DNA of 64,000 bases, taken from positions 186,001 through 250,000 of the forward strand of contig NZ_QEQQ01000001.1 in the NCBI RefSeq assembly GCF_003097235.1, written 5' to 3'. Below, one piece after another: positions 26,443 to 41,597 of this stretch; the first letter of the stretch is position 1; every line of letters begins with the position of its first letter. The position numbers were made by a program, and so were the translations under genes. The notes under the pieces were generated by a model. The model ran no database searches, was not told where the DNA came from, and worked only from the letters and a program-made list of their open reading frames with translations. The stretch comes from Pseudomonas sp. CC120222-01a. Lineage in GTDB: Bacteria > Pseudomonadota > Gammaproteobacteria > Pseudomonadales > Pseudomonadaceae.

Positions 26443-28713
26443 TCACGCAACCTCAGCCGTGGTCTCGAAGTCGAACACCAGTTCGCCATCGCGCAGGTCG
26501 ACGTGCACCACGCCACCGTGCTCGGCCAGCTCGCCAAACAGGATCTCCTCGGCCAATGGCCGCTTGATCTTGTCCTGGATAAGCCGCGCCATCGGCCGCG
26601 CGCCCATCTGCACGTCGTAGCCGGACACCGCCAGCCAGCCGCGGGCGGCATCGCTGACTTCCAGCAGCACACGCTTGTCTTCCAGCTGCGCCTGCAGTTC
26701 GATGAGGAACTTGTCGACGATGCTCTTGATCGTCTCGGTGCTCAGGCGGCCGAACTGGATGATGGTGTCCAGACGGTTGCGGAACTCCGGCGTGAAGCTC
26801 TTGCGGATGACTTCCATGGCATCGGACGCGTGGTCCTGATGGGTGAAGCCGATCGAGGCCCGCGCGGCGGTTTCGGCACCGGCGTTGGTGGTCATGATCA
26901 GGATCACGTTACGGAAGTCGGCCTTGCGCCCGTTGTTGTCGGTCAGGGTCCCGTGGTCCATCACCTGCAGCAGCAGGTTGAAGACTTCCGGGTGGGCCTT
27001 CTCGATTTCGTCGAGCAGCAGCACGCAGTGCGGTTGCTTGGTGATCGCCTCGGTCAGCAGGCCGCCCTGGTCGAAACCAACGTAGCCAGGCGGCGCACCG
27101 ATCAGGCGCGACACGGTGTGGCGCTCCATGTACTCGGACATGTCGAAGCGCACCAGCTCGACGCCCAGCGCCTTGGCCAGCTGCCGCGCCGCTTCGGTCT
27201 TGCCCACACCGGTTGGGCCAGCGAACAGGAACGAACCGACCGGCTTGTCCGGCGACTTGAGGCCCGCCCGGGACAGCTTGATGGCGGTGGCCAGCGAGTC
27301 GATGGCCTGGTCCTGACCGAACACGGTCAGTTTCAGGTCGCGCTCGAGGTTACGCAGCAGCTCCTTGTCGGAACTGGTGACATGCTTCGGCGGAATCCGC
27401 GCGATCTTGGCGACAATGTCCTCGACCTGCGGCACATCGATGCGCTTGACCCGATTGGCTTCGGGCTGCAGGCGCTGATAGGCACCCGCCTCGTCAATCA
27501 CGTCGATGGCCTTGTCCGGCATGTGCCGGTCATTGATGTAGCGCGAGGCCAGTTCGGCGGCGGCGCGCAGGGCTTCGTCGCTGTACTCGATGTTGTGGTG
27601 GCTCTCGAAGCGGCCTTTCAACCCACGCAGGATACCAACGGTGTCTTCCACCGATGGCTCGCTGACATCGACCTTCTGGAAGCGTCGCGCCAGGGCACGG
27701 TCCTTCTCGAAGATGCCGCGGAATTCCTGGAAGGTGGTCGAACCAATGCAACGGATTTCACCGGACGACAGCAACGGCTTGAGCAGGTTGGACGCATCCA
27801 TCACCCCGCCCGACGCCGCACCGGCACCGATGATGGTGTGGATTTCATCGATGAACAGAATCGCCTGCGGGCGCTTCTTCAGCTCACCGAGCAGCGCCTT
27901 GAAGCGCTTTTCGAAATCACCGCGGTATTTGGTACCGGCCAGCAGCGCACCGAGGTCCAGCGAATAGACCACGCTCTGCGCCAGCAGGTCAGGCACCTGG
28001 CCATCGACGATACGCTTGGCCAGGCCTTCGGCGATGGCAGTCTTGCCGACGCCGGCCTCACCGACCAGCAGCGGGTTGTTCTTGCGTCGACGGGCCAGAA
28101 TCTGCGCAACACGCTCGACTTCGAGCTCGCGGCCCACCAGCGGGTCGATACGGCCGGCACGGGCCAGCTCGTTCAGGTTGCTGGCGTAGGCGTCCAGCGG
28201 GTTGCTCGAAGAGGAGGTTTCGCCACCCTCGTCGTCCTGCATTTCCTGGTCGCTTTCGGAATGCGAACCATGGCCCGGCACCTTGGAGATGCCGTGGGCG
28301 ATGTAGTTGACCACGTCGATACGGGCCACGCTCTGCTGTTTCAGCAGGAACACAGCCTGGCTTTCCTGTTCGCTGAAGATTGCTACCAGCACATTGGCAC
28401 CGGTGACTTCGCGCTTGCCGGAACTCTGCACGTGGAACACGGCACGTTGCAGCACACGCTGGAAGCCCAGGGTCGGCTGGGTTTCGCGGTCTTCGTCGTT
28501 GACGGGGATCAGGGGTGTAGTGGAGTCGATGAACTCTTGCAGGTCGTGCTTGAGTTTGTCGAGATTGGCGCCACAGGCGCGCAGAACGGTCGCAGCAGCC
28601 TCATTGTCAAGGAGTGCCAGCAGCAGATGTTCGACGGTCATGAACTCATGACGCTTCGAACGAGCCTCCTTGAAGGCAAGATTGAGGGTGACTTCGAGCT
28701 CGCGGTTTAACAT
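26443..28713 (-). CDS. clpA: ATP-dependent Clp protease ATP-binding subunit ClpA
   Basis: The 756-residue Hsp100 unfoldase has a ClpN double repeat at its start, AAA1 with Walker A '[17 protein letters not shown]' and Walker B 'AILFIDEIH', and AAA2 with '[15 protein letters not shown]' and '[14 protein letters not shown]'. It feeds unfolded proteins to ClpP and takes N-degron substrates from ClpS. A negatively charged spacer near residue 150-170 separates the N-domain from AAA1. The gene is 30 bases downstream of clpS. Confidence 0.96.
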   Translation of the reverse strand: MLNRELEVTLNLAFKEARSKRHEFMTVEHLLLALLDNEAAATVLRACGANLDKLKHDLQEFIDSTTPLIPVNDEDRETQPTLGFQRVLQRAVFHVQSSGKREVTGANVLVAIFSEQESQAVFLLKQQSVARIDVVNYIAHGISKVPGHGSHSESDQEMQDDEGGETSSSSNPLDAYASNLNELARAGRIDPLVGRELEVERVAQILARRRKNNPLLVGEAGVGKTAIAEGLAKRIVDGQVPDLLAQSVVYSLDLGALLAGTKYRGDFEKRFKALLGELKKRPQAILFIDEIHTIIGAGAASGGVMDASNLLKPLLSSGEIRCIGSTTFQEFRGIFEKDRALARRFQKVDVSEPSVEDTVGILRGLKGRFESHHNIEYSDEALRAAAELASRYINDRHMPDKAIDVIDEAGAYQRLQPEANRVKRIDVPQVEDIVAKIARIPPKHVTSSDKELLRNLERDLKLTVFGQDQAIDSLATAIKLSRAGLKSPDKPVGSFLFAGPTGVGKTEAARQLAKALGVELVRFDMSEYMERHTVSRLIGAPPGYVGFDQGGLLTEAITKQPHCVLLLDEIEKAHPEVFNLLLQVMDHGTLTDNNGRKADFRNVILIMTTNAGAETAARASIGFTHQDHASDAMEVIRKSFTPEFRNRLDTIIQFGRLSTETIKSIVDKFLIELQAQLEDKRVLLEVSDAARGWLAVSGYDVQMGARPMARLIQDKIKRPLAEEILFGELAEHGGVVHVDLRDGELVFDFETTAEVA

Positions 28714-28743
28714 AGCTTCACCTCATACCCAAGTGGTCGGCGA

Positions 28744-29106
28744 TTAACCGTCCTTCTCGATTTCACAGAGTAGCGGATGCTGGCTTTCCCTGGCGTATTG
28801 GTTGACCTGCATGGCCTTTGTTTCGGCGATGTCACGGGTAAACAATCCGCACACTGCCCGCCCTTCGGTATGGACGGTCAGCATGATCTTGGTCGCCAGC
28901 TCGCGGTTCAGACTGAAGAACGTTTCGAGCACTTCGACGACGAAATCCATCGGCGTGTAGTCATCGTTGAATAAAACCACCTTGTACATCGGTGGCGCCT
29001 GCAGGATCGGCTTGGCTTCCTGTACCGCAAGCCCTGAGCCGTCGTCCTCATTCGTTTGCGGGCGATCCTGATTGAATGTTAGTCGAATCTCACTGGGTGC
29101 ATGCAT
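28744..29106 (-). CDS. clpS: ClpA adaptor protein ClpS
   Basis: The 120-residue protein holds the ClpS core: '[20 protein letters not shown]' with the N-degron pocket residues Asn-Asp-Asp, then '[20 protein letters not shown]'. Its flexible N-terminal extension enters the ClpA pore. It delivers Leu- and Phe-started proteins, the products of aat and bpt nearby, to ClpAP. It is co-transcribed with clpA. Confidence 0.95.
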   Translation of the reverse strand: MHAPSEIRLTFNQDRPQTNEDDGSGLAVQEAKPILQAPPMYKVVLFNDDYTPMDFVVEVLETFFSLNRELATKIMLTVHTEGRAVCGLFTRDIAETKAMQVNQYARESQHPLLCEIEKDG

Positions 29107-29336
29107 GGAAAGAATTTCATCATGAGCGTCAGGTTAAGGTTGTGGGTTGACTGCATTGGCGGCCGCTGGCGCACGCGCCACCTGACCTTGACTATCGGCA
29201 AAACGGTGTTACAACCAATAAGAACCCACCGTGGTCGATAAAGATCCGCGCAGTCAACCAGATTTTTCGCATGGTTCGTATGCGGATGAAGTGGATGATA
29301 CTCCAGTGATGGAGTCCTTTGCAGAGGGACATAGGG

Positions 29337-29603
29337 ATGGCAAGCGGTAAAGTCAAGTGGTTCAACAATGCCAAGGGCTACGGATTCGTCAATGAGGAGG
29401 GTAAAACCGAGGATCTGTTCGCGCACTATTCAGCGGTGCAGATGGACGGATACAAGACGCTCAAGGCCGGCCAATCCGTGATATTCGAGATCATTCAGGG
29501 CCCCAAGGGCCTGCATGCGGTCAATATCAGGGACGCCGCCGCTGTTGCTGCCACCACGGCCAGCGCTGCAGGCCAGTCCGAGGGCGTAACCGTGCAAGTC
29601 TGA
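29337..29603 (+). CDS. cspD: Cold-shock-like protein CspD
   Basis: The 88-residue protein has one cold-shock domain with RNP1 'NAKGYGFV' and RNP2-like 'DLFAHYSAV', then an Ala/Gly-rich tail. CspD binds single-stranded DNA and blocks replication in stationary phase; the HYS variant in RNP2 is typical of CspD rather than CspA. The ATG at 29337 has an 'AGGGA' site and gives the normal N-terminus. It is divergent from clpS across a 230-base promoter region. Confidence 0.9.
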   Translation: MASGKVKWFNNAKGYGFVNEEGKTEDLFAHYSAVQMDGYKTLKAGQSVIFEIIQGPKGLHAVNIRDAAAVAATTASAAGQSEGVTVQV

Positions 29604-29626
29604 CCCCTGCCCTCTGCCGGTATACG

Positions 29627-29666
29627 AAAAAACCGGCCGCTTCTTTAACGGAAGCGGCCGGTTTTC
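29627..29666. terminator. Bidirectional terminator between cspD and icd
   Basis: Perfect 15-base arms (AAAACCGGCCGCTTC / GAAGCGGCCGGTTTT) with a 7-base loop have A and T runs on both sides. It serves the convergent cspD and icd genes. Confidence 0.9.
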
Positions 29667-29673
29667 TATTGCC

Positions 29674-33569
<3,896 letters not shown>

Positions 33570-33587
33570 GGTTCGCTTGAAGTAACA

Positions 33588-33623
33588 GCACAAACCCCGG
33601 CCACGCACCGGGGTTTGTGCTTT
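33588..33623 (+). terminator. Rho-independent terminator after idh
   Basis: Perfect 13-base arms GCACAAACCCCGG / CCGGGGTTTGTGC with a 7-base loop lie 19 bases after the stop; only a short T run follows. Confidence 0.75.
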
Positions 33624-33631
33624 CTGGACAT

Positions 33632-33751
33632 TGGGGCTGCTTTGCAGCCCTTCGCGGGCAAGCCCGCTCCCACAGGTACTGCACAAGGCTCAAGCCTTAC
33701 ACGGTACCTGTGGGAGCTGGCTTGCCTGCGATGGACCGCAAAGCGGTCCCG
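33632..33751. repeat. REP pair between idh and the Nudix gene
   Basis: Inverted 'GCGGGCAAGCCCGCTCCCAC' and a slightly diverged copy ('GTGGGAGCTGGCTTGCCTGC') lie within outer GC stems. Confidence 0.8.
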
Positions 33752-33773
33752 GCAATCTAAAAGGGACCCGCAA

Positions 33774-34214
33774 ATGACCTGGCAACCCCACATCACCGTC
33801 GCCACCATCGTCGAACACGAAGGCAAGTTCCTCTTCGTCGAAGAATTCAAGGCCAACCAGCACGTCTTCAACCAGCCCGCCGGCCACCTCGAACCCAACG
33901 AGACCCTGCCCCAGGCCGCCCTGCGCGAAACCCTGGAAGAAACCGCCTGGGAAGTCGAGCTCACCGGCGTGGTCGGCATCTACCTCTATACCGCCCCGAG
34001 CAACGGCGTGACCTACCAGCGCATCTGCTTCGCCGCCCGCCCCGTGCGCCACCATGCCGACCTGGCCCTGGACAGCGACATCGTCCGTGCCGTATGGCTG
34101 ACCCGCGAAGAACTGCTGGCCGACCCCAGCCGCTGGCGCAGCGAACTCGTCCCGCGCTGCCTCGACGACTACCTCGCTGGCCCGCTGCACAGCCTCGACT
34201 TGCTGCGTGACTGA
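33774..34214 (+). CDS. nudJ: Nudix hydrolase, NudJ-like phosphatase
   Basis: The 146-residue protein contains the Nudix box 'GHLEPNETLPQAALRETLEE' (about residues 38-57). It resembles NudJ, which hydrolyses hydroxymethylpyrimidine pyrophosphate and thiamine pyrophosphate and lies just before mnmA in many gamma-proteobacteria. The ATG at 33774 follows 'AAGGGA'; the longer open frame upstream is only REP sequence. Substrate is inferred from gene position and similarity. Confidence 0.82.
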   Translation: MTWQPHITVATIVEHEGKFLFVEEFKANQHVFNQPAGHLEPNETLPQAALRETLEETAWEVELTGVVGIYLYTAPSNGVTYQRICFAARPVRHHADLALDSDIVRAVWLTREELLADPSRWRSELVPRCLDDYLAGPLHSLDLLRD

Positions 34215-34273
34215 CGCGCGGCGCCGGTTTTGATAGAATCGGCGTTTTTCCCCCTTGATACACACCGGTACCC

Positions 34274-35398
34274 ATGACCAGCCCAGCACTCAAAGACCCC
34301 GCCAAGACCCGCGTCATCGTCGGCATGTCCGGCGGCGTGGACTCTTCCGTCTCCGCCCTTCTGCTCATGGAGCAGGGCTACCAGGTGGAAGGGCTGTTCA
34401 TGAAGAACTGGGAAGAAGACGACGGCACCGAATACTGCACCGCCCGTGAAGACCTGGCCGACGCCCAGGCCGTGTGCGACCGCATCGGCATCAAGCTGCA
34501 CACCGCCAACTTCGCCGCCGAATACTGGGACAACGTGTTCGAGCACTTCCTCGAGGAGTACAAGGCCGGCCGCACGCCCAACCCGGACATCCTCTGCAAC
34601 CGCGAAATCAAGTTCAAGGCGTTCCTCGACTACGCCCTGTCGCTGGGCGCCGACCTGATCGCCACCGGCCACTACGTGCGCCGCCGCGACACCGGCGATC
34701 TGACCGAGCTGCTCAAGGGCCTGGACCCGAACAAGGACCAGAGCTACTTCCTGCACGCCGTCGGTGGTAAAGAGATTGCCCGCACCCTGTTCCCGGTCGG
34801 CGAACTGGAAAAGCCTGAAGTGCGCGCCATCGCCGAAAAACACGGCCTGGCCACCGCCAAGAAGAAGGATTCCACCGGGATCTGCTTCATCGGCGAGCGT
34901 CGCTTCAGCGACTTCCTCAAGCAGTACCTGCCGGCCCAGCCGGGCAACATCGAAACCACCGAAGGTGAAGTGATCGGCCGCCACCACGGCCTGATGTACC
35001 ACACCATCGGCCAGCGCCAGGGCCTGGGCATCGGCGGCCTGAAGGACGCCGGTGACGAGCCGTGGTATGTGCTGCACAAGGACCTGACCCGCAACGTGCT
35101 GGTGGTCGGCCAGGGCAACGAACACCCATGGCTGTTCTCCCGCGCCCTGCTCGCCTCGGAAATCTTCTGGGTCAACCCGATCGACCTGAGCAGCCCGCGC
35201 CAGCTGACCGCCAAGGTGCGCTACCGCCAGAGCGACCAGCAGTGCACCCTGGAGCTGACCGAAACCGGCTACCGCGCCGCGTTCGACGAGCCGCAGCGCG
35301 CCGTGACCCCGGGCCAGTCGGTGGTGTTCTATGACGGCGAGGTATGCCTGGGCGGCGGCGTGATCGAAACCGCCGAGCCGTGGAGCCCGCGCGCATGA
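34274..35398 (+). CDS. mnmA: tRNA-specific 2-thiouridylase MnmA
   Basis: The 374-residue enzyme has the PP-loop '[15 protein letters not shown]' (about residues 17-31) and catalytic cysteines in '[12 protein letters not shown]' (nucleophile) and '[12 protein letters not shown]' (persulfide carrier). It adenylates U34 of Lys, Glu and Gln tRNAs and inserts sulfur delivered by TusE (14016). It overlaps hflD by ATGA. Confidence 0.97.
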   Translation: MTSPALKDPAKTRVIVGMSGGVDSSVSALLLMEQGYQVEGLFMKNWEEDDGTEYCTAREDLADAQAVCDRIGIKLHTANFAAEYWDNVFEHFLEEYKAGRTPNPDILCNREIKFKAFLDYALSLGADLIATGHYVRRRDTGDLTELLKGLDPNKDQSYFLHAVGGKEIARTLFPVGELEKPEVRAIAEKHGLATAKKKDSTGICFIGERRFSDFLKQYLPAQPGNIETTEGEVIGRHHGLMYHTIGQRQGLGIGGLKDAGDEPWYVLHKDLTRNVLVVGQGNEHPWLFSRALLASEIFWVNPIDLSSPRQLTAKVRYRQSDQQCTLELTETGYRAAFDEPQRAVTPGQSVVFYDGEVCLGGGVIETAEPWSPRA

Positions 35399-36021
35399 GC
35401 AACCTGCAGGAGCAGCTGATTGCCCTGGGCGGCGTGTTCCAGGCCGCCGTGCTGGTCGACCGCATCGCCCGCACCGGCCAGGCCAGCGAAGCCAATATCG
35501 GCTGCATGCTTGGCAGCCTGCTGGTACGTGACCCCAAGGATACGCTGGAGGTGTTCGGCGGCGACGACCTCAACCTGCGTGACGGTTATCGTGCCCTGGT
35601 CGGCGCCCTCGAACGCGATCCCAGCAGCCTGCAGCGCGAACCACTGCGCTACGCCCTGTCGATGCTCGGCCTGGAACGTCAGCTGAACAAGCGCGGCGAC
35701 CTGCTCGACACCATCGGCAACCGCCTGCCACAAATTCAGTCCCAGGCCGACCATTTCGGCCTGGTTCACGAAAATGTCATTGCTTCCAGCGGAGCCTTGT
35801 ACCAGGACACCCTGAGTACCTTGCGCCAGCGCATCCAGGTGCACGGCGACATGCGCTTCCTGCAACAGGCCAGCAACGCCTCGAAGATCCGCGCCCTGCT
35901 GCTCGCCGGCATCCGCGCCGCGCGCCTGTGGCGCCAACTGGGCGGGCACCGCTGGCAGCTGGTGTTCAGCCGGCGCAAGCTGCTCAACGAACTGTACGAC
36001 ATGATGCGCAGCCCCAACTGA
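35395..36021 (+). CDS. hflD: High frequency lysogenisation protein HflD
   Basis: The 208-residue helical protein matches HflD ('[20 protein letters not shown]' near the start, '[12 protein letters not shown]'-like '[16 protein letters not shown]' near the end). In E. coli it binds phage lambda CII and peripheral membrane; its normal cell role is unclear. The gene lies between mnmA and purB as in E. coli. Confidence 0.9.
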   Translation: MSNLQEQLIALGGVFQAAVLVDRIARTGQASEANIGCMLGSLLVRDPKDTLEVFGGDDLNLRDGYRALVGALERDPSSLQREPLRYALSMLGLERQLNKRGDLLDTIGNRLPQIQSQADHFGLVHENVIASSGALYQDTLSTLRQRIQVHGDMRFLQQASNASKIRALLLAGIRAARLWRQLGGHRWQLVFSRRKLLNELYDMMRSPN

Positions 36022-37608
<1,587 letters not shown>

Positions 37609-37624
37609 GCTGACCGTCGCGTTC

Positions 37625-37650
37625 AACGCCCGGCCTGGCCGGGCGTTTTT
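37625..37650 (+). terminator. Rho-independent terminator after purB
   Basis: An AACGCCCGGCC-TGGCCGGGCGTT hairpin is followed by a T run. Confidence 0.9.
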
Positions 37651-37689
37651 ATTCCCGGACGAAAATTACGTTTTTTCAATAGGTTGAAC

Positions 37690-38856
37690 ATGAATCCTGA
37701 TACTCCACTGCAGCTGCTCGGCGGCATCTCGGCCCGCGAATTCATGCGCGACTACTGGCAGAAGAAGCCACTGCTGGTGCGCCAGGCCTTCCCGGACTTC
37801 GAAAGCCCGATCGACCCCGACGAGCTGGCCGGCCTGGCCCTGGAAGAGGAAGTCGAGTCGCGTATCGTCCTCGAACACGGCGCCCACCCGTGGGAACTGC
37901 GCCGCGGCCCGTTCACCGAAGACACCTTCGCCGAGCTGCCGGAACAGGACTGGACCCTGCTGGTGCAGGCCGTCGACCAGTTCGTCCCGGAAGTCGCCGA
38001 GCTGCTGGAGCACTTCCGCTTCCTGCCAAGCTGGCGTATCGATGACGTGATGATCAGCTTCGCCACCCCGGGCGGCAGCGTCGGTCCGCACTTCGACAAC
38101 TACGACGTGTTCCTGCTGCAAGGCCACGGCGAGCGCAACTGGAAAGTCGGCCAGATGTGCAACAGCGACAGCCCGCTGCTGGAGCACGCCGACCTGCGCA
38201 TCCTCGCCGAATTCGAACAGAGCGACGAGTGGACCCTGGAGCCGGGCGACATGCTCTACCTGCCACCGCGCCTGGCCCACTACGGCGTTGCCGTGGACAA
38301 CTGCCTGACCTACTCGGTCGGCTTCCGCGCCCCAAGCGCCGCCGAAGTGCTGACCCACTTCACCGACTTCCTCGGCCAGTTCCTGCCAGAAGAAGAGCGT
38401 TACAGCGACGCCGACGCGCAACCTGCCAGCGACCCGCACCAGATCCAGCACGACGCCCTCGACCGCCTCAAGGCGCTGATCGACAAGCACACCAACGACA
38501 AGGACCTGTTGCTGACCTGGTTCGGCCAGTTCATGACCGAGCCGCGCTACCCGGAGCAGGTGGTCGGTGAAGAAATGGACGAAGACGAACTGATCGAGGC
38601 CCTGGAAGACGGCGCCATCCTGATTCGCAACCCAAGCGCGCGCATGGCCTGGTCCGAACTCGGCGACGATCTGATGCTGTTCGCCAGCGGCCGCAGCTGC
38701 CCCCTGCCAGCCAAGCTGCGCGAACTGCTGAAGCTGGTGTGCTCGGCCGACGCGTTACACATCGACAACCTTGAGCAGTGGTTGCAGGATGAAGATGGCC
38801 TTATGCTGGTACAGCAGCTGATCAAACAAGGAAGCCTGGGATTCGCCAATGAATAA
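37690..38856 (+). CDS. roxA: Ribosomal protein uL16 3-hydroxylase (RoxA/YcfD), JmjC-type cupin
   Basis: The 388-residue 2-oxoglutarate/Fe(II) oxygenase has 'FMRDYWQKKPLLVRQAF' at its N-terminus. The iron facial triad is His and Asp in 'GPHFDNYDVFLLQ' (about residues 134-140) and a distal His in 'LPPRLAHYGVAVD'. YcfD hydroxylates an arginine in ribosomal protein uL16. A winged-helix-like C-terminal domain follows. The ATG at 37690 is preferred to the TTG two codons upstream. The gene overlaps the next by 8 bases. Confidence 0.88.
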   Translation: MNPDTPLQLLGGISAREFMRDYWQKKPLLVRQAFPDFESPIDPDELAGLALEEEVESRIVLEHGAHPWELRRGPFTEDTFAELPEQDWTLLVQAVDQFVPEVAELLEHFRFLPSWRIDDVMISFATPGGSVGPHFDNYDVFLLQGHGERNWKVGQMCNSDSPLLEHADLRILAEFEQSDEWTLEPGDMLYLPPRLAHYGVAVDNCLTYSVGFRAPSAAEVLTHFTDFLGQFLPEEERYSDADAQPASDPHQIQHDALDRLKALIDKHTNDKDLLLTWFGQFMTEPRYPEQVVGEEMDEDELIEALEDGAILIRNPSARMAWSELGDDLMLFASGRSCPLPAKLRELLKLVCSADALHIDNLEQWLQDEDGLMLVQQLIKQGSLGFANE

Positions 38857-39277
38857 GATTCGTGTGCGCCTTGCCGACTGGCACAAGGACAACGCTGATA
38901 TCCGCCGTATCCGCGAAGCCGTGTTCATTGCCGAGCAGCATGTACCGCCAGAGCTGGAGTGGGACTCGGACGATCCAAGCGCCGCACACTTCCTGGCGCT
39001 GGAAGGCGACTACCCGATCGGCACTGCCCGCCTGCTGCCCGACGGCACCATCGGCCGGGTTTCGGTGCTCAAGGACTGGCGTGGCCTGAAGGTCGGCGAT
39101 GCGCTGATGAATGCAGTGATCGTCGAAGCGCAGAACCGTGACCTGAAGCAACAGATGCTCAGTGCCCAGGTTCATGCCACGCCGTTCTACGAGCGCCTGG
39201 GCTTTCGCGTAGTCAGCGAGGAATTCCTCGAAGCCGGCATTCCGCATGTGGACATGGTGCGCGACTCGCGCGCCTGA
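38849..39277 (+). CDS. GNAT-family N-acetyltransferase
   Basis: The 142-residue protein has the GNAT acetyl-CoA region 'IGRVSVLKDWRGLKVGDALM' (about residues 68-87) and the C-terminal 'HATPFYERLGFRVVSEEFLE'. It resembles YjcF/ElaA-type acetyltransferases of unknown substrate. It overlaps roxA by 8 bases and is probably co-translated with it. Confidence 0.85.
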   Translation: MNKIRVRLADWHKDNADIRRIREAVFIAEQHVPPELEWDSDDPSAAHFLALEGDYPIGTARLLPDGTIGRVSVLKDWRGLKVGDALMNAVIVEAQNRDLKQQMLSAQVHATPFYERLGFRVVSEEFLEAGIPHVDMVRDSRA

Positions 39278-39293
39278 TCTTTAACCTGCACTG

Positions 39294-39387
39294 ACCTCTT
39301 CGCGGGCACGCCCACTCCCACAGGTACTGCACAGCTTGCAGAATCTGTGCGGTTCCTGTGGGAGTGGGCTTGCCCGCGAAGAGGCCA
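39294..39387. repeat. REP pair between the GNAT gene and topB
   Basis: Inverted arms of the type 'CCTCTTCGCGGGCACGCCCA' and 'TGGGCTTGCCCGCGAAGAGG' face each other. Confidence 0.8.
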
Positions 39388-39505
39388 GCACAGGTAAAGA
39401 CACTCCCCCTCACAAAAACCTGTACATCCATCCAGATAAAACTTGCCTCCGCGCCCCCGCTTGCGCATCCTAGTGCCCATCACTCCCGATGAAGCGTTCC
39501 CGGCC

Positions 39506-41464
39506 ATGCGCCTGTTCCTCTGCGAAAAACCCTCCCAGGCCAAAGACATCGCCAAGGTGCTCGGTGCCAACCGCAAGGCCGACGGCTGCTGGCAAGGCAC
39601 CGACGTCTGCGTGACCTGGTGCATCGGCCACCTGCTGGAAACCGCCCCGCCCGACAGCTACGACGACCGCTACAAGCGCTGGAACCTCGCCGACCTGCCA
39701 ATCATCCCGGAAAAGTGGAAGATGCTGGTCAAGCCCAAGACCGCCAGCCAGTTCAAGGCGGTCAAGCGCCTGCTCGGCGAAGCGCGCGAACTGGTGATCG
39801 CCACCGACGCCGACCGCGAAGGCGAAATGATTGCCCGCGAGCTGGTCGAACACTGTCGCTACCGTGGCCCGATCCAGCGCCTGTGGCTGTCGGCCCTGGA
39901 TGACGCCTCGATCCGCAAGGCCCTGGCGCGCCTGTTGCCCGGCCAGGAAACCTTCAACCTCTACCACTCGGCCCTGGGCCGCTCCCGCGCCGACTGGCTG
40001 ATCGGCATGAACATGAGCCGGCTGTTCACCCTGCTCGGCCGCCAGTCCGGCTACCAGGGCGTGCTGCCGGTGGGGCGGGTACAAACCCCGACCCTGCGCC
40101 TGGTGGTGGACCGCGACCGCAGCATCGCGGACTTCGTGCCGGTGCCGTTCTGGGCCATCGATGTCCAGCTGGAAAGCGCGGGCCAGGTTTTCAACGCCCA
40201 GTGGCGCGCACCGGAAGACACCTGCGACGACCAGGGTCGCTGCCTCAACCAGGCACTGGCCCAGCAGGCCGCTGCCGACATGAGCAATGCAGGTACGGCG
40301 CGGGTACTCAAGGTTGCCACCGAGCGCGTGCGCGAGGCTGCACCGCTGCCCTTCGACCTCGGCACCCTGCAGGAGCTGTGCTCGAAAAAGTTCGGCCTCG
40401 GCGCCCAGGAAACCCTCGACATCGCCCAGGCGCTGTACGAAACCCACAAGCTGATCACCTACCCGCGCAGCGACTGCGGTTACCTGCCGGTCAGCCAGCA
40501 CGGCGAGGCGCCAGCCATCCTCGCCGCGTTGCAAAGGGCCGACGCCAGCCTGGCGCCGCTGCAAGCGCACCTGGAGCCGCAGCGCCGCTCACGCGCCTGG
40601 AACGACGCCAAGGTCAGCGCCCACCACGGCATCATCCCCACGGCAGCCGCCAGCGACCCGGCCCGCCTGCCGGCCAAGCACAAGGCGGTCTACACGCTGA
40701 TCCGTGCCCGCTACCTGGCGCAGTTCCTGCCAAACCATGAGTACGACCGCACCCAGGCCGAATTCGACTGCGCCGGCCATGCCCTGCGCGCCGTCGGCAA
40801 GCAAATCGTCGAACCCGGCTGGCGCCGCGCCCTGCCCGAGGCACTGACCCCGGCCAAGGGCCGCGAGGCCCAGCCAGCCCAGGTGCTGCCAACCCTCTGT
40901 GAGGGCCAGGACTGCAATGTGCAGGCTTTGCAACTGAAAGACCTATGGACCCAGCCGCCCAAACCGTTCACCGAAGGCGACCTGATCAAGGCGATGAAGA
41001 ACGTCGCCAAGCTGGTGGATGACCCAAGGCTGAAACAGAAGCTCAAGGAAACCACCGGCATCGGCACCGAGGCCACTCGAGCCAGCATCATCCAGGGCCT
41101 GCTTGACCGCGGCTACCTCGTCAAGAACGGCAAGGCCCTGTCCGCCACCCCGGCCGCATTCAGCCTGATCGACGCCGTGCCCCGCGCCATTGCCGACCCT
41201 GGCACCACGGCGATCTGGGAGCAGGCGCTGGACATGGTGCAGAGCGGCGAGATGAGCCTGGAAGAGTTCGTTGCCCGGCAGTCGGCGTGGATGGGCAAGT
41301 TGGTGGAGCGTTGCCGCGGGATGCGCATGACTATTACCGGGCCGGCAGTGGGCAAGGCGGCGCCGTGGAAGAAAAAGCGGCGCAGTACCAGTAAAGGCAA
41401 GGCGGCTAATGGCAAGCCAGCTGCCAGCAAGCCGCGGCAGCCACGGCGCAAGGCCTCCAGCTGA
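39506..41464 (+). CDS. topB: DNA topoisomerase III
   Basis: The 652-residue type IA topoisomerase has a TOPRIM domain ('MRLFLCEKPSQAKDIAKVLG', 'VIATDADREGEMIARELV') and the active-site tyrosine in 'LITYPRSDCGYL' (about residue 320). The C-terminus is a basic tail rich in Lys, Arg, Ala and Pro. It decatenates replication intermediates. The ATG at 39506 was chosen because it starts the TOPRIM domain; upstream in-frame codons run toward the REP. Confidence 0.95.
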   Translation: MRLFLCEKPSQAKDIAKVLGANRKADGCWQGTDVCVTWCIGHLLETAPPDSYDDRYKRWNLADLPIIPEKWKMLVKPKTASQFKAVKRLLGEARELVIATDADREGEMIARELVEHCRYRGPIQRLWLSALDDASIRKALARLLPGQETFNLYHSALGRSRADWLIGMNMSRLFTLLGRQSGYQGVLPVGRVQTPTLRLVVDRDRSIADFVPVPFWAIDVQLESAGQVFNAQWRAPEDTCDDQGRCLNQALAQQAAADMSNAGTARVLKVATERVREAAPLPFDLGTLQELCSKKFGLGAQETLDIAQALYETHKLITYPRSDCGYLPVSQHGEAPAILAALQRADASLAPLQAHLEPQRRSRAWNDAKVSAHHGIIPTAAASDPARLPAKHKAVYTLIRARYLAQFLPNHEYDRTQAEFDCAGHALRAVGKQIVEPGWRRALPEALTPAKGREAQPAQVLPTLCEGQDCNVQALQLKDLWTQPPKPFTEGDLIKAMKNVAKLVDDPRLKQKLKETTGIGTEATRASIIQGLLDRGYLVKNGKALSATPAAFSLIDAVPRAIADPGTTAIWEQALDMVQSGEMSLEEFVARQSAWMGKLVERCRGMRMTITGPAVGKAAPWKKKRRSTSKGKAANGKPAASKPRQPRRKASS

Positions 41465-41473
41465 TGCAGCGCT

Positions 41474-41579
41474 TGTACCGGCCTCTTCGCGGCTAAAGCC
41501 GCTCCCACAGGGATCGCGCCGCCCTCGGGACCTGCTCAACCCCTGTGGGAGCGGCTTTAGCCGCGAAGAGGCCGGTACA
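41474..41579. repeat. Perfect 39-base inverted REP pair after topB
   Basis: The arms at 41474-41512 and 41541-41579 are exact reverse complements over 39 bases, built on 'GCGGCTAAAGCCGCTCCCAC', with a 28-base loop. They sit at the convergent topB/SBP junction and could also terminate transcription. Confidence 0.9.
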
Positions 41580-41597
41580 GGCAACACAAATCACAAG

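Noticed and set aside
26419..28710. 763-codon open frame opposite clpA
   Set aside because: Shadow of clpA; no domain and no ribosome binding site.
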